Assembly: GCF_003576475.1 (NCBI RefSeq)
Contig: NZ_QWGR01000019.1
Coordinates: 1-64,000, forward strand
DNA from: Maribellus luteus
GTDB lineage: Bacteria > Bacteroidota > Bacteroidia > Bacteroidales > Prolixibacteraceae
Reading direction: 5' to 3'
Length of the DNA stretch: 64,000 bases
Shown: positions 25,593 to 34,129 of the stretch, one piece after another
Layout of the letters: the number at the start of each line of letters is the position of its first letter
How positions within the stretch are numbered: the first letter of the stretch is position 1
The notes under the pieces: model-generated
The model's database searches: none
What the model was told of the DNA's origin: nothing
Seen by the model: only the letters and a program-made list of their open reading frames with translations
Made by a program: the position numbers and the translations under genes

Positions 25593-28500
25593 ATGAAAAA
25601 ACTGTTTACCATTTTGTTATTGCTGGCGACGATTGCTTCAGCATTTGCGCAGGAGACAAGGTTACTGCGCCAACCCACCATCAGCGACTCGCACATTGCC
25701 TACATTTACGGTAGCGACCTCTGGGTTTCAGATCTTGCAGGAGAACAAACCCTTCGCTTAACCAGTACCGGGGCTGTTGAGAGCGATCCCCATTTTTCGC
25801 CCGACGGAAAAACAATCGCCTTTAGTTCCAACCGTTCCGGAAGCACGGCTGTTTATACCGTTCCGGTGGAAGGCGGCACACCAACGCGTTTAACCTGGTA
25901 TCCGAGCGCTGCAAACGTAAGAGGCTGGACGCCCGATGGCGAAAAAGTTCTTTATACCTCATCAAGGGAAACGGCACCCGCCGGTTACGGGCGTTTGTGG
26001 ACGGTATCAAAAGATGGCGGCCCTTCTACCCTGCTCGCCAAACAATTTGGCAACGACGGTTCATACTCTGCCGACGGCAAAAAGATCGTTATCGACCGTG
26101 TTTCGCGCTGGGATGTGGAATGGCGTGACTACCGCGGCGGACAAAACACACCGCTGATCATTCTGAATCTGAAAGATTTTTCGGAAGAATTACTGCCCAA
26201 CAACAAGGAAACAGACATTCATCCGGTTTGGCTGGGCGATAAAATCTATTTCCTTTCCGATCGCGATTTTGTGAGCAATATCTGGTCATACAACACAAAA
26301 ACAAAAGCACTGGAGCAGGTAACTCAGTTTGAAGGATCGGATGTAAAATGGTTGTCAGGAAAAGGCAACACGCTGACCTTTGAACGCGACGGCTATCTGT
26401 CGTTAATGGACGTGAACACCCGGGAAATCACTAAGCTAAATATTTCGATTACAGCCGACTTCCCATGGGCAGAAACACAATGGGAAGACGTAAGCCGCTC
26501 GGTAAGCGCAGCTACGATTTCACCCACCGGAAAGAGAGCCATATTTGAAGCGCGTGGAGAAATTTTTACCGTACCGGCCGAGCACGGAGATACGCGCAAC
26601 ATCACACAATCTTCGGGAGTGGCCGACCGTGAACCACTGTGGTCGCCCGACGGAGCAAAACTCGCCTGGTTTTCTGACCGCAGTGGCAAAGGATATGAAT
26701 TGCTGATCGCTGATCAGGATGGCCTTTCAGAACCCAAAAGTATTTCCATCGGTGAATCAAAACTGGGCTGGGAACCAAGCTGGTCGCCCGACGGGAAATA
26801 CATCGCTTTTACCGACGACGATGTTCGCATTCGCGTGGTGGATATTGAAGCCGCAACTATCAAAACCGTCGACACCGGAAACAACAACCTGGAGCGCGGA
26901 AGAATGGGCCTTACCTGGTCGCCCGATTCAAAATGGCTGGCCTATGCCAAAAACGCTCCCAACAATTTCAGCCAAATCACACTTTGGTCGCTGGCCGACA
27001 ACAGCATTCACCAGCTTACCAACAACTTTGCAAATGCCATTTCTCCGGCCTGGGACCGCGATAAAAAGCATTTCTACTTTCTGGCAAGTACAGACGTAGC
27101 CCTCGGGTCGGGTTGGGCCAATACCAGCTCGATGACTGCCGATGCCAGCTACAGCGTTTATGTAGTTAACCTGCAAAAAGACGAAGACTCTCCCTTCAAG
27201 CTGCAAAGCGATGAAGAAGAAGTGAAAAAGGAGGAGAAGAAAGACGAAGGCAAAGGCGAAGAAGGAAAAGAAGACAAGGATAAAAAAGAGGACAAGAAAG
27301 ACGATAAGAAAGCCGAAGAAAAGGACGATTCAATAAAAATTGATTTTGACGGCATTGAGAACCGCACAATCGCACTTCCGATGCCGAAACGCAACTACAG
27401 AACCGTGGTTGCAGGACCGGAAGGAACCGTTTTTATTGCCGAATCTGTTCCCAACCAAACTGGCTACACACTCCAAAAGTTCACTTTAAAAGACAGAGAA
27501 GCCAAAGAATTTGTAAGTGGAGTCAGCAGTGTTTCGGTTTCCAACGATGGGAAGAAGATACTGGCACGTGCAGGTTCGTCGTGGAAAATCATGGATACCT
27601 CGGGCGCTTCAGGGAAAGACGGGAAAGCCCTTAGTGTAGATTTAAAAATGAAACTCGATCGCGCGCAGGAATGGAAGCAGATTTTTGAAGAAGCCTGGCG
27701 TTACGAACGTGATTATTTCTACGATCCGAACTTACACGGACGTGACTGGAACAAGGTTTACGAGCGTTATTCGCCACTCGTATCGCACATTAAACACCGT
27801 GCCGATCTGAACTATGTTCTGGATCAGATGAACGGCGAGCTTTCGGTAGGTCACAGTTTTGTGGGCGGAGGCGACTATCCTACAACCGAAAGCAACAAAG
27901 TGGGCCTGCTCGGAGCCGATTTTTCATCCGAAAAAGGATACTGGAAAATAGAACGCATTTACACCACTGAGAGCTGGAACCCCGAGCTTTCCAGCCCATT
28001 ACAGGAACCCGGGCTTAAAGTAGCCGAAGGAAACTTCCTTGTAGGTGTAAACGGAAAAGAACTCAAGAGCACCGACGATCCGTATCAGTTTCTGGACGGG
28101 ACATCGGGAGTTCAAACCGTGCTTCACATCAACGACAAAGCTGAGTTTGAAAACTCATGGAAAGTGACCGTGAAACCAATCAGCAGCGAATATGCTTTGC
28201 GTCAGCGTGCATGGGTGGAAGACAACCGCAGAAAAGTAGACGAACTGTCGGGTGGCAAGCTTGCCTACATTTGGGTGCCCAACACCGGAGGGCCCGGTTT
28301 TGTGTCGTTCAACCGCTATTTCTTTGCCCAGCAGGATAAGCTGGGTGCCGTTATCGACGAACGTTTCAACGGCGGCGGATTGCTGGACGACTACATGGTG
28401 GATTTAATGACCCGCAGCTTACGTGCCGCACTCACCAACGAAGTTCCCAACGGAAAACCTTTTAAACTTCCGGCCGGAATCCTCGGACCAAAAGCCCTGC

Positions 28501-28871
28501 TTATCAACGAAAAAGCAGGCTCGGGAGGTGACTTTTTCCCATGGGTATTCAGGCAGCAAAACGCCGGCCCGCTGATTGGAGCTACTACCTGGGGCGGCCT
28601 CGTTAAATCGTCGGTTCACTACCGCTTTATTGATGGCGGATCGGCAACTGCACCTGATAATGCAGTTTTTGATCCGATCAACAATAAATGGATTGCAGAG
28701 AACGAAGGCGTTGCACCCGACATCGCCGTTCGCCAGGATGCACAATCCCTTGAAAAAGGGAACGATCCTCAACTGGAACGTGCGGTAAAAGAAGTATTGA
28801 AAATGCTGGAAGAACAGAAAACAAAAGAGTTTACACCTCCGCCCTTCCCAACTCCTGCCATCAAAAAATAG
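25593..28871 (+). CDS. Tricorn-like S41 protease
   Basis: 1092 residues, secreted (signal peptide ends near ASAFAQ). N-terminal WD40/PD40-like propeller repeats (about 20-500, recurring PHFSPDGKTIAF / PLWSPDGAKLAW / PSWSPDGKYIAF), a highly charged Lys/Glu/Asp linker (about 530-585), a second propeller-like part, a tricorn C1 region, a PDZ domain (about 760-860) and an S41 peptidase core with EKAGSGGDFFPW, whose Ser (residue 977) matches the tricorn nucleophile. Probably degrades peptides in the periplasm. The charged linker is continuous and in frame, not a frameshift. Preceded by 257 bases with no other gene. Confidence 0.95.
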   Translation: MKKLFTILLLLATIASAFAQETRLLRQPTISDSHIAYIYGSDLWVSDLAGEQTLRLTSTGAVESDPHFSPDGKTIAFSSNRSGSTAVYTVPVEGGTPTRLTWYPSAANVRGWTPDGEKVLYTSSRETAPAGYGRLWTVSKDGGPSTLLAKQFGNDGSYSADGKKIVIDRVSRWDVEWRDYRGGQNTPLIILNLKDFSEELLPNNKETDIHPVWLGDKIYFLSDRDFVSNIWSYNTKTKALEQVTQFEGSDVKWLSGKGNTLTFERDGYLSLMDVNTREITKLNISITADFPWAETQWEDVSRSVSAATISPTGKRAIFEARGEIFTVPAEHGDTRNITQSSGVADREPLWSPDGAKLAWFSDRSGKGYELLIADQDGLSEPKSISIGESKLGWEPSWSPDGKYIAFTDDDVRIRVVDIEAATIKTVDTGNNNLERGRMGLTWSPDSKWLAYAKNAPNNFSQITLWSLADNSIHQLTNNFANAISPAWDRDKKHFYFLASTDVALGSGWANTSSMTADASYSVYVVNLQKDEDSPFKLQSDEEEVKKEEKKDEGKGEEGKEDKDKKEDKKDDKKAEEKDDSIKIDFDGIENRTIALPMPKRNYRTVVAGPEGTVFIAESVPNQTGYTLQKFTLKDREAKEFVSGVSSVSVSNDGKKILARAGSSWKIMDTSGASGKDGKALSVDLKMKLDRAQEWKQIFEEAWRYERDYFYDPNLHGRDWNKVYERYSPLVSHIKHRADLNYVLDQMNGELSVGHSFVGGGDYPTTESNKVGLLGADFSSEKGYWKIERIYTTESWNPELSSPLQEPGLKVAEGNFLVGVNGKELKSTDDPYQFLDGTSGVQTVLHINDKAEFENSWKVTVKPISSEYALRQRAWVEDNRRKVDELSGGKLAYIWVPNTGGPGFVSFNRYFFAQQDKLGAVIDERFNGGGLLDDYMVDLMTRSLRAALTNEVPNGKPFKLPAGILGPKALLINEKAGSGGDFFPWVFRQQNAGPLIGATTWGGLVKSSVHYRFIDGGSATAPDNAVFDPINNKWIAENEGVAPDIAVRQDAQSLEKGNDPQLERAVKEVLKMLEEQKTKEFTPPPFPTPAIKK

Positions 28872-28893
28872 ATTTGAATCGCAAGAATACAAG

Positions 28894-28926
28894 AAAAACC
28901 GTCTTAGTTTTTAGGACGGTTTTTTT
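28894..28926 (+). terminator. Intrinsic terminator after the tricorn-like protease
   Basis: Stem AAAAACCGTC / GACGGTTTTT with an 11-base loop and a T-run, 23 bases past the stop. Confidence 0.85.
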
Positions 28927-28980
28927 ATGCCTTTCCAAATCTGAAGTGAACACCGCAACTTTCGTTATTTCATCCCTCTG

Positions 28981-29164
28981 TCATTCGTCAGTTGACGGAT
29001 GACATCTCCCCTAAAACTCAGGGGAGAATATAAGGAACCCCGTGGTTTGCCACGAGGAATTATTTGATTAAAATACTTTCAGGTACTTTTACTTTTATAA
29101 TTCCTTCATTTTTAATAACTTGTTTTAAAGCCCGGTTGAGTCCTTCAACGGGGCTTTCTTTTTT
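28981..29164 (+). promoter_or_regulatory. Hairpin-dense leader ending in a terminator-like stem
   Basis: Within this 320-base gap (28872-29191) there is no gene but four successive hairpins: TCATTCGTCA/TGACGGATGA (28981-29002), TCTCCCCT/AGGGGAGA (29005-29027), CCCCGTGG/CCACGAGG (29038-29057) and a strong stem AAAGCCC...GGGCTTT with a T-run (29127-29164). The last ends 27 bases before the next ATG. Either an extra terminator block or an attenuating leader of the downstream gene. Confidence 0.5.
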
Positions 29165-29191
29165 AACTGTGTAATATTAAAACTGAATGAA

Positions 29192-29962
29192 ATGAAGAAA
29201 TTGATTACCACGTCACTGATTTTGTTGGTTGTATTTTCCGTACAATCAGTCTTCGCACAAGAAGAAGCTCCCAAACCAAGGTACATTGTTTGGGAAGTTT
29301 GTGTTGAACCGGCACAAATGGATTTGCTGCTAAACGCACTGGATGCCATGCATTCCTTTCTGGGAGAAAAAGATTATTCCTATCCTGAACTTATCCAACG
29401 TACCAACGATGGCTACCTGTGGGCTTCTTCGCCCATCGAAAGCCTGGGAGACATTGACAAAATGCGGGAAGCTGAACAAAAGATCTGGAAAGCCAATGCA
29501 GAAAAGATGGAAGCTCTGGGTAAAAATTTTGAAAACACCTATCAAAAAGTAGGAGCATTGGTGCTTGAGTTACAACCCAATCTTTCAGTAATGGCCGAAC
29601 AACCAAGCACACAAACGAGCGGCACCAAGTTTCGGGTTTACGAGAAATTTCATCTGAAAAACGGGAAATACAAGGAATTTGAGGCGGCTACCAAGAAATA
29701 TGTGGAATTGAGAAAAAAGCACGGGTACAACCAGCCCTTTTATACCTTTTACCCGGTGCTCGCCCCCGATATGTCGGTTGTATATTTTGTTGATGAACTG
29801 GGAAGTAATCCGGTTGATTACTACACCAAAAACGAAGAGCAATGGCAAAAATTCGGGGAAGAAGGCACTCAACTATGGGAAGAAGTAAAGCCGCTGATTT
29901 CCGGGACGGAACATCATCTGGGCTTTATCGACTTTGATCACTCTTATCTACCTGACAATTAG
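29192..29962 (+). CDS. Secreted protein of unknown function, two similar halves
   Basis: 256 residues, not recognised. Signal peptide with cleavage near QSVFAQE. The mature part looks like two alpha/beta halves: the first (about 30-135) starts PRYIVWEVCVEPAQMDLLLNAL, the second (about 150-250) starts FRVYEKFHLKNGKYKEFEAA. Both have the strand-then-helix pattern of dimeric ferredoxin-like (ABM/NIPSNAP-type) domains. The gene has its own hairpin-rich leader and its own terminator, so it is probably a single-gene unit. No function is offered. Confidence 0.75.
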   Translation: MKKLITTSLILLVVFSVQSVFAQEEAPKPRYIVWEVCVEPAQMDLLLNALDAMHSFLGEKDYSYPELIQRTNDGYLWASSPIESLGDIDKMREAEQKIWKANAEKMEALGKNFENTYQKVGALVLELQPNLSVMAEQPSTQTSGTKFRVYEKFHLKNGKYKEFEAATKKYVELRKKHGYNQPFYTFYPVLAPDMSVVYFVDELGSNPVDYYTKNEEQWQKFGEEGTQLWEEVKPLISGTEHHLGFIDFDHSYLPDN

Positions 29963-29971
29963 CATAAGGCA

Positions 29972-30008
29972 AAGGGGCGTTTCTTTCGGGAAGCGCCTCT
30001 ACTTTTTT
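29972..30008 (+). terminator. Terminator between convergent genes
   Basis: AGGGGCGTTTC pairs with GAAGCGCCTCT (two G-U pairs), followed by ACTTTTTT. It ends the secreted-protein gene on the plus strand and overlaps the 3' end of the convergent amidohydrolase gene. Confidence 0.75.
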
Positions 30009-31315
30009 AATAAACCAATTACATTCGAAGTCATTACCTCAATACCGGTTCTGATTGTATTTTCATAATCAGGAGCCAGCGTGGGCGAATGCAAAGGCGA
30101 CGGGCGTCTTCCTTCGGCTTCCAGTTGCTTCATTAACTCCGGACTGGTGCTTCCCAACCAGATCAGACAAATCGGAATATTCTCAGGTGTCCTCCCGTAT
30201 TTTCCAAAATCTTCCCCCACCATTTCCGGTTGCGTCTCTACTATATTTTCTGCTCCGATCACATCCGACGCAAAATGCTTTACTTTTTCACTCAAAGCCG
30301 CATTGTTAATCACCGGGGGCGTTTCAACCGGCAATACATGTACCAGCGGAAGCTTGTCATCGGGCATTCCGGCCATGCTGGCTGCTGCATTGCTGATTCG
30401 TTTTATCGAAGCAATAATTTTTGCGATGGTTTCATCCGAAAAGTAGCGCAAAGTAAGTTCAAGCTTTACCTCGTTCGGAATAATGTTGGGTCGTGTTCCG
30501 CCATGAATCGAACCAACGGTGACCACGGCAGGTTCTGTTGGGCTTAATTCGCGGCTGACAATGGTTTGCAGGTCAGTTACAATTCGGGAGGCAATCACAA
30601 TGGGATCGATACACTTTTGCGGATAAGCACCGTGCCCTCCCACACCATACACGGTTATTTCAGCCGTTTTCACGCCGGCAAAAACAGGTCCGCCGCGCAA
30701 ACCAATCTGCCCGGTTTTCAGCTCCGGGTTAATGTGATACGCCAGAGCATAATCGGGTTTCGGAAAAGTTGTAAATAAGCCTGCATCGATGGCATTTCCG
30801 GCGCCACCGCTGTATTCTTCTGCTTGCTGTGCAATAACCACCAGCGTTCCGCTCCATTCATCCTTGAGCTGAACCAGCGTACGCAAGGTTCCTGTCCAGG
30901 TCGACATATGAATATCGTGCCCGCAGGCATGCATTACCGAAACTTCATCACCGTTCAAATCAGCGGTTTTTGTGCTGGCAAAAGGTAGTCCGGTTGCTTC
31001 TTTCACCGGAAGGGCGTCCATATCGGTGCGCAAAAATACGGTTGGGCCTTCCCCGTTTCTCAAAACACCCACCACACTGTTGCCTCCAAAGTTGGGAGTT
31101 ACTTCAAAACCGATCGCCTTCAATTCGGCCTGCATCCGTTTGGCAGTTTCAAACTCCTGAAACGACAGCTCCGGGTTCTGATGAAGATGTTTGCACAGCT
31201 CAAGAGCGTAAACACTTTGCTGCTCAGCCGCTGTTTTTACTTTTTTGCTGATGGAATTCTGGGCAATGCCCGAAATACTCAAACATATGGAAAGAATAAA
31301 AAGTACAATCTTCAT
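29999..31315 (-). CDS. M20-family (M20D) amidohydrolase/peptidase, secreted
   Basis: 438 residues with a signal peptide (cleavage near ISGIAQ). Family M20D features: LHQNPELSFQEFETA, DMDALPV, HACGHDIHMS with metal-ligand His/Asp/Cys, and QQAEEYSGGAGNAIDAG with the catalytic-type Glu pair. The middle dimerisation domain starts near VYGVGGHGAYP. Relatives hydrolyse N-acyl amino acids, hippurate or indole-acetyl conjugates; the substrate here is unknown. It lies downstream of two terminator hairpins, so it is likely transcribed on its own. Confidence 0.92.
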   Translation of the reverse strand: MKIVLFILSICLSISGIAQNSISKKVKTAAEQQSVYALELCKHLHQNPELSFQEFETAKRMQAELKAIGFEVTPNFGGNSVVGVLRNGEGPTVFLRTDMDALPVKEATGLPFASTKTADLNGDEVSVMHACGHDIHMSTWTGTLRTLVQLKDEWSGTLVVIAQQAEEYSGGAGNAIDAGLFTTFPKPDYALAYHINPELKTGQIGLRGGPVFAGVKTAEITVYGVGGHGAYPQKCIDPIVIASRIVTDLQTIVSRELSPTEPAVVTVGSIHGGTRPNIIPNEVKLELTLRYFSDETIAKIIASIKRISNAAASMAGMPDDKLPLVHVLPVETPPVINNAALSEKVKHFASDVIGAENIVETQPEMVGEDFGKYGRTPENIPICLIWLGSTSPELMKQLEAEGRRPSPLHSPTLAPDYENTIRTGIEVMTSNVIGLLKK

Positions 31316-31352
31316 CGAATCAAATTTTAACGTGGCTTGAAATTAAAAAAGT

Positions 31353-31375
31353 TTTGGTTCCTGTCAGGAACCAAA
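31353..31375 (-). terminator. Second hairpin upstream of the amidohydrolase gene
   Basis: TTTGGTTCCTG / CAGGAACCAAA stem, then AC and six T on the minus strand. It forms a double terminator with the hairpin at 31387-31412. Confidence 0.7.
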
Positions 31376-31386
31376 GACAAATAAAA

Positions 31387-31412
31387 GAACCGTTCTGCAA
31401 GCAGAACGGTTC
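31387..31412 (-). terminator. Intrinsic terminator after the TonB receptor gene
   Basis: Perfect 12-bp stem GAACCGTTCTGC / GCAGAACGGTTC with an AA loop, followed on the minus strand by TTTTAT, 8 bases past the receptor stop. Confidence 0.85.
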
Positions 31413-31419
31413 AATCGTA

Positions 31420-33696
31420 TCATAAAAAATTCAATGACAGTGTAATATAAAAACTTCTTCCGGGCGAATAAATGGGTCGAGCTTCGGCACTTCGCACCGA
31501 ACGTGCCAAATGCTCGTAGTAAGCCGTATCCATCAAATTTAACACGCCACCCGAAACACTCAGGGGAGCGCTGATTTGCCAGGCTATTTTGGCATCCACA
31601 ACCGAAAAAGCCGGTGTTTCTGTCTCTCCGTACGAAGTCGCAACACGGTCTTGTTTGAAAGCATGCCGGAACAGAATTTCAGGCCTGATCTTGTTGTCCG
31701 CAAAACTTCCTGCCAAACGATAACGCACATCCAGCGGCGGTATTTCGGGCAGTGCTTCATCGGTATCTTTGTTTTGACCGTAAGTATAAGCCACACTCAA
31801 ATCATGGCTCAGGTTGTCCGAAAATTGCTGTTTCCAACTTCCTTCAAATCCCGCCATAACAGCTTTGCCGATGTTCACAAACTGGCGTACACCCGGTGCA
31901 CTCGACATGGCCGGTTTCAAATCGGGTCTTATCTCCGATGAAATATAATCGCGAAGCGCTGATGCGAATAAATTCAGGTCAATCCGGGTATTCTTTTCTT
32001 CGAAAACAAAAACCAGATCGGCCTGGTTGTTAACCTCCGGATCAAGATTCGGATTACCCAGCATTTCATACGGATCAAGCCCCACCGGAAACTGGTTGAT
32101 GTAGCGTTCGGTAATTCCTGCACTGCGGGACGCACGGCCCAACCACAAACCCAGCGAGATTTTTTCGTTGAAAAAGCGGGTTCCTCCCAAACTCACCGAG
32201 GGATGCACCGTGCTGGCTTCCAGATCGTCATAAATAGATGAAAAACGTGTATCAGGATCGTTTACCTTCGAGTTGTTCAAGTCCATTCTTCCGGAAAATA
32301 CCAGCTGATAACCGGTCCTGTGCACATGCCATTCGCCAAACAATCCGGCCCGTTGCACTTCGGCATCCTGCCACACATTGTCGCTGAAAACTTTCCCGGC
32401 CATCGGGCCCATTAACATTTCACGTGTCCGGTGTCCCTCGGCCGATTCCGAACGGTAATCCATTCCGGCAAACACATGACTTCGGTCAAAATTAAAACGC
32501 AGCTCGGTTCTTCCCCCGTAATTTTTGGTGGAAGCGTCGGTGTAAGCATCCATCATCCTTGGGTCCAGCTCTTTATCCAGGTTGTCCATTTCGTGCTCCA
32601 CAAATGTTCCGTACAAACTGGTTTTCCAGGTTGATAACGAATGCTCGTAAAACGTTGCCGAATGACTGGCATTAATCAGCCAGGTATTGTCTTTTCGCAA
32701 ATCCATGGGAAGCGCCGGAAAATCAACGTCTTTTGCAAAATTATTGGAAACCATCATCCCCAGCGTTTGCGAATCACTGAGTTTCAGGCCAAGCTTTCCG
32801 CCCCAGTTCAAGCGGTTAAAACGCGCGGCAACATCCATTCCATCACCATCGGTATAATCATCACCCGCCGAGTAGGCGCCAAATACCCGGAAGTCAGCTT
32901 TTTTCCCGCTAACTCCTGCCACTCCTTCGGTTCGGAAAATTCCACCGTTGCTTTCGTAACTTGTTCCCAGGCGGCCAACAGGTGTAGCCTTTTCCCTGAA
33001 TTCAGGCTCACTGCTTTTAAAATTGATCGTGCCACCAAAAACGTTTCCATAGCGCAAACTATACGGGCCTTTCAAAACTTCGGCCTGTGTAATCATATTG
33101 ATCGGCACCTGACTTGCCCCGGGGTCCATGCGGTTGGGACAGGCAGCCGAGGCGGTTTGCACGCCATCGAGCACCAGGTTGATCTGGTCGTATTTAAAGC
33201 CCCGTAATACAGGGTCGAAGCCATAAGCTCCGCTTTTACGAATACTTGAAACCGACGGCACAGCCTCAAGCAGCGCTCCGGCATCGTGTGCCAGTTTACG
33301 TTGTGCCGAAAAATCGAGGGTTCCCGTACTTCCCGTTTCGGGGCGAACCAACACCAGTGTAACCGGCAACAGATGGTTTTCTGCCTCCTGAATTTTTAAA
33401 ATTCCGCTACTGGCAGCGTTAACCACATCGGCTGGAACGATGCTTTGTTTGCCGTATTGAACATGCGAAAGGTGAAGTGTTTCGCCCTGTTTCAGAACAA
33501 TCCGAATCATTCCGTGCTCATCCGAGATCCCCGATTGTCCGTTGTACGTAAAATGAACGTCGCGAATAGCAGTCCCGTCCTGTTTATCAACCAACTTGAT
33601 ACTTTTCTCCTGCGCATACGCATGCATTCCCACAACCAACAGCGCCAGCATAAGTAAATACACACGCATTCCGGAGTACAAAGATTTTATCTTCAT
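31420..33696 (-). CDS. TonB-dependent receptor, OprC/NosA-like copper-receptor type
   Basis: 758 residues. Signal peptide (to about residue 28), a short regulatory-like beta-sandwich (about 30-110), plug domain (about 120-230) and a beta-barrel ending FYITLSLNFL. The plug holds the segment AACPNRMDPGASQ (C186, M190), which resembles the CxNRMDP signature of the copper receptors OprC and NosA. Copper import is therefore the best guess, with other metals possible. It forms a two-gene unit with the small Cys-rich protein 53 bases upstream and ends at a strong terminator. Confidence 0.85.
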   Translation of the reverse strand: MKIKSLYSGMRVYLLMLALLVVGMHAYAQEKSIKLVDKQDGTAIRDVHFTYNGQSGISDEHGMIRIVLKQGETLHLSHVQYGKQSIVPADVVNAASSGILKIQEAENHLLPVTLVLVRPETGSTGTLDFSAQRKLAHDAGALLEAVPSVSSIRKSGAYGFDPVLRGFKYDQINLVLDGVQTASAACPNRMDPGASQVPINMITQAEVLKGPYSLRYGNVFGGTINFKSSEPEFREKATPVGRLGTSYESNGGIFRTEGVAGVSGKKADFRVFGAYSAGDDYTDGDGMDVAARFNRLNWGGKLGLKLSDSQTLGMMVSNNFAKDVDFPALPMDLRKDNTWLINASHSATFYEHSLSTWKTSLYGTFVEHEMDNLDKELDPRMMDAYTDASTKNYGGRTELRFNFDRSHVFAGMDYRSESAEGHRTREMLMGPMAGKVFSDNVWQDAEVQRAGLFGEWHVHRTGYQLVFSGRMDLNNSKVNDPDTRFSSIYDDLEASTVHPSVSLGGTRFFNEKISLGLWLGRASRSAGITERYINQFPVGLDPYEMLGNPNLDPEVNNQADLVFVFEEKNTRIDLNLFASALRDYISSEIRPDLKPAMSSAPGVRQFVNIGKAVMAGFEGSWKQQFSDNLSHDLSVAYTYGQNKDTDEALPEIPPLDVRYRLAGSFADNKIRPEILFRHAFKQDRVATSYGETETPAFSVVDAKIAWQISAPLSVSGGVLNLMDTAYYEHLARSVRSAEARPIYSPGRSFYITLSLNFL

Positions 33697-33749
33697 TCCA
33701 AAATGATTTAAAAGTTTTTCTTTTAAGCTAAGGGGTTTCCGAAAAACTT

Positions 33750-34115
33750 TTATCCCTGGGGAGGACGAAATATTTCCACTGAAATCAAACGGGTGTATTC
33801 ACATGCAATTGCTTCTGTCAAGTCCTGTTGCTCAGGAAAATAAAAAATAAGGGCATCCTGTTTTTCCCTGACCACAAAAATGTTCTCTTTTTCGGTTTGA
33901 ACCGGAGGTAATTCTTCTTTTTGCTGCTGTTGCTCATCGAGTTTTTTCTTGAGCTGGCAACATCCCTTACAGGTAGAGTCCTCCACGTCTTTTTCAACAC
34001 ACAGGTTTTTGGCGATGTAATCCTGTCTCAGTTTAAAACCGGCTACAACCAATAACTCCGATAATTGAAAACTCAGAATTGAGAAGATTAATATGAATGC
34101 CAGGAAAAATTTCAC
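33750..34115 (-). CDS. Small membrane-anchored Cys-rich protein, partner of the TonB receptor
   Basis: 121 residues: N-terminal hydrophobic segment (about 1-27) and then NLCVEKDVEDSTCKGCCQLKKKL with C39, C49, C52 and C53, followed by a Gln/Glu-rich linker. The same kind of protein (LCxxK...CxGxCxLxKxL) is common in Bacteroidota beside TonB receptors and copper genes, though its function is not established. Cys spacing suggests binding of a soft metal. 53 bases upstream of the OprC-like receptor and in the same direction. Confidence 0.8.
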   Translation of the reverse strand: MKFFLAFILIFSILSFQLSELLVVAGFKLRQDYIAKNLCVEKDVEDSTCKGCCQLKKKLDEQQQQKEELPPVQTEKENIFVVREKQDALIFYFPEQQDLTEAIACEYTRLISVEIFRPPQG

Positions 34116-34129
34116 CCCTTAAAATATGG

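Noticed and set aside
27158-27394. Ser-rich minus-strand frame within the tricorn-like gene
   Set aside because: It is the mirror of the Lys/Glu-rich linker; low complexity.
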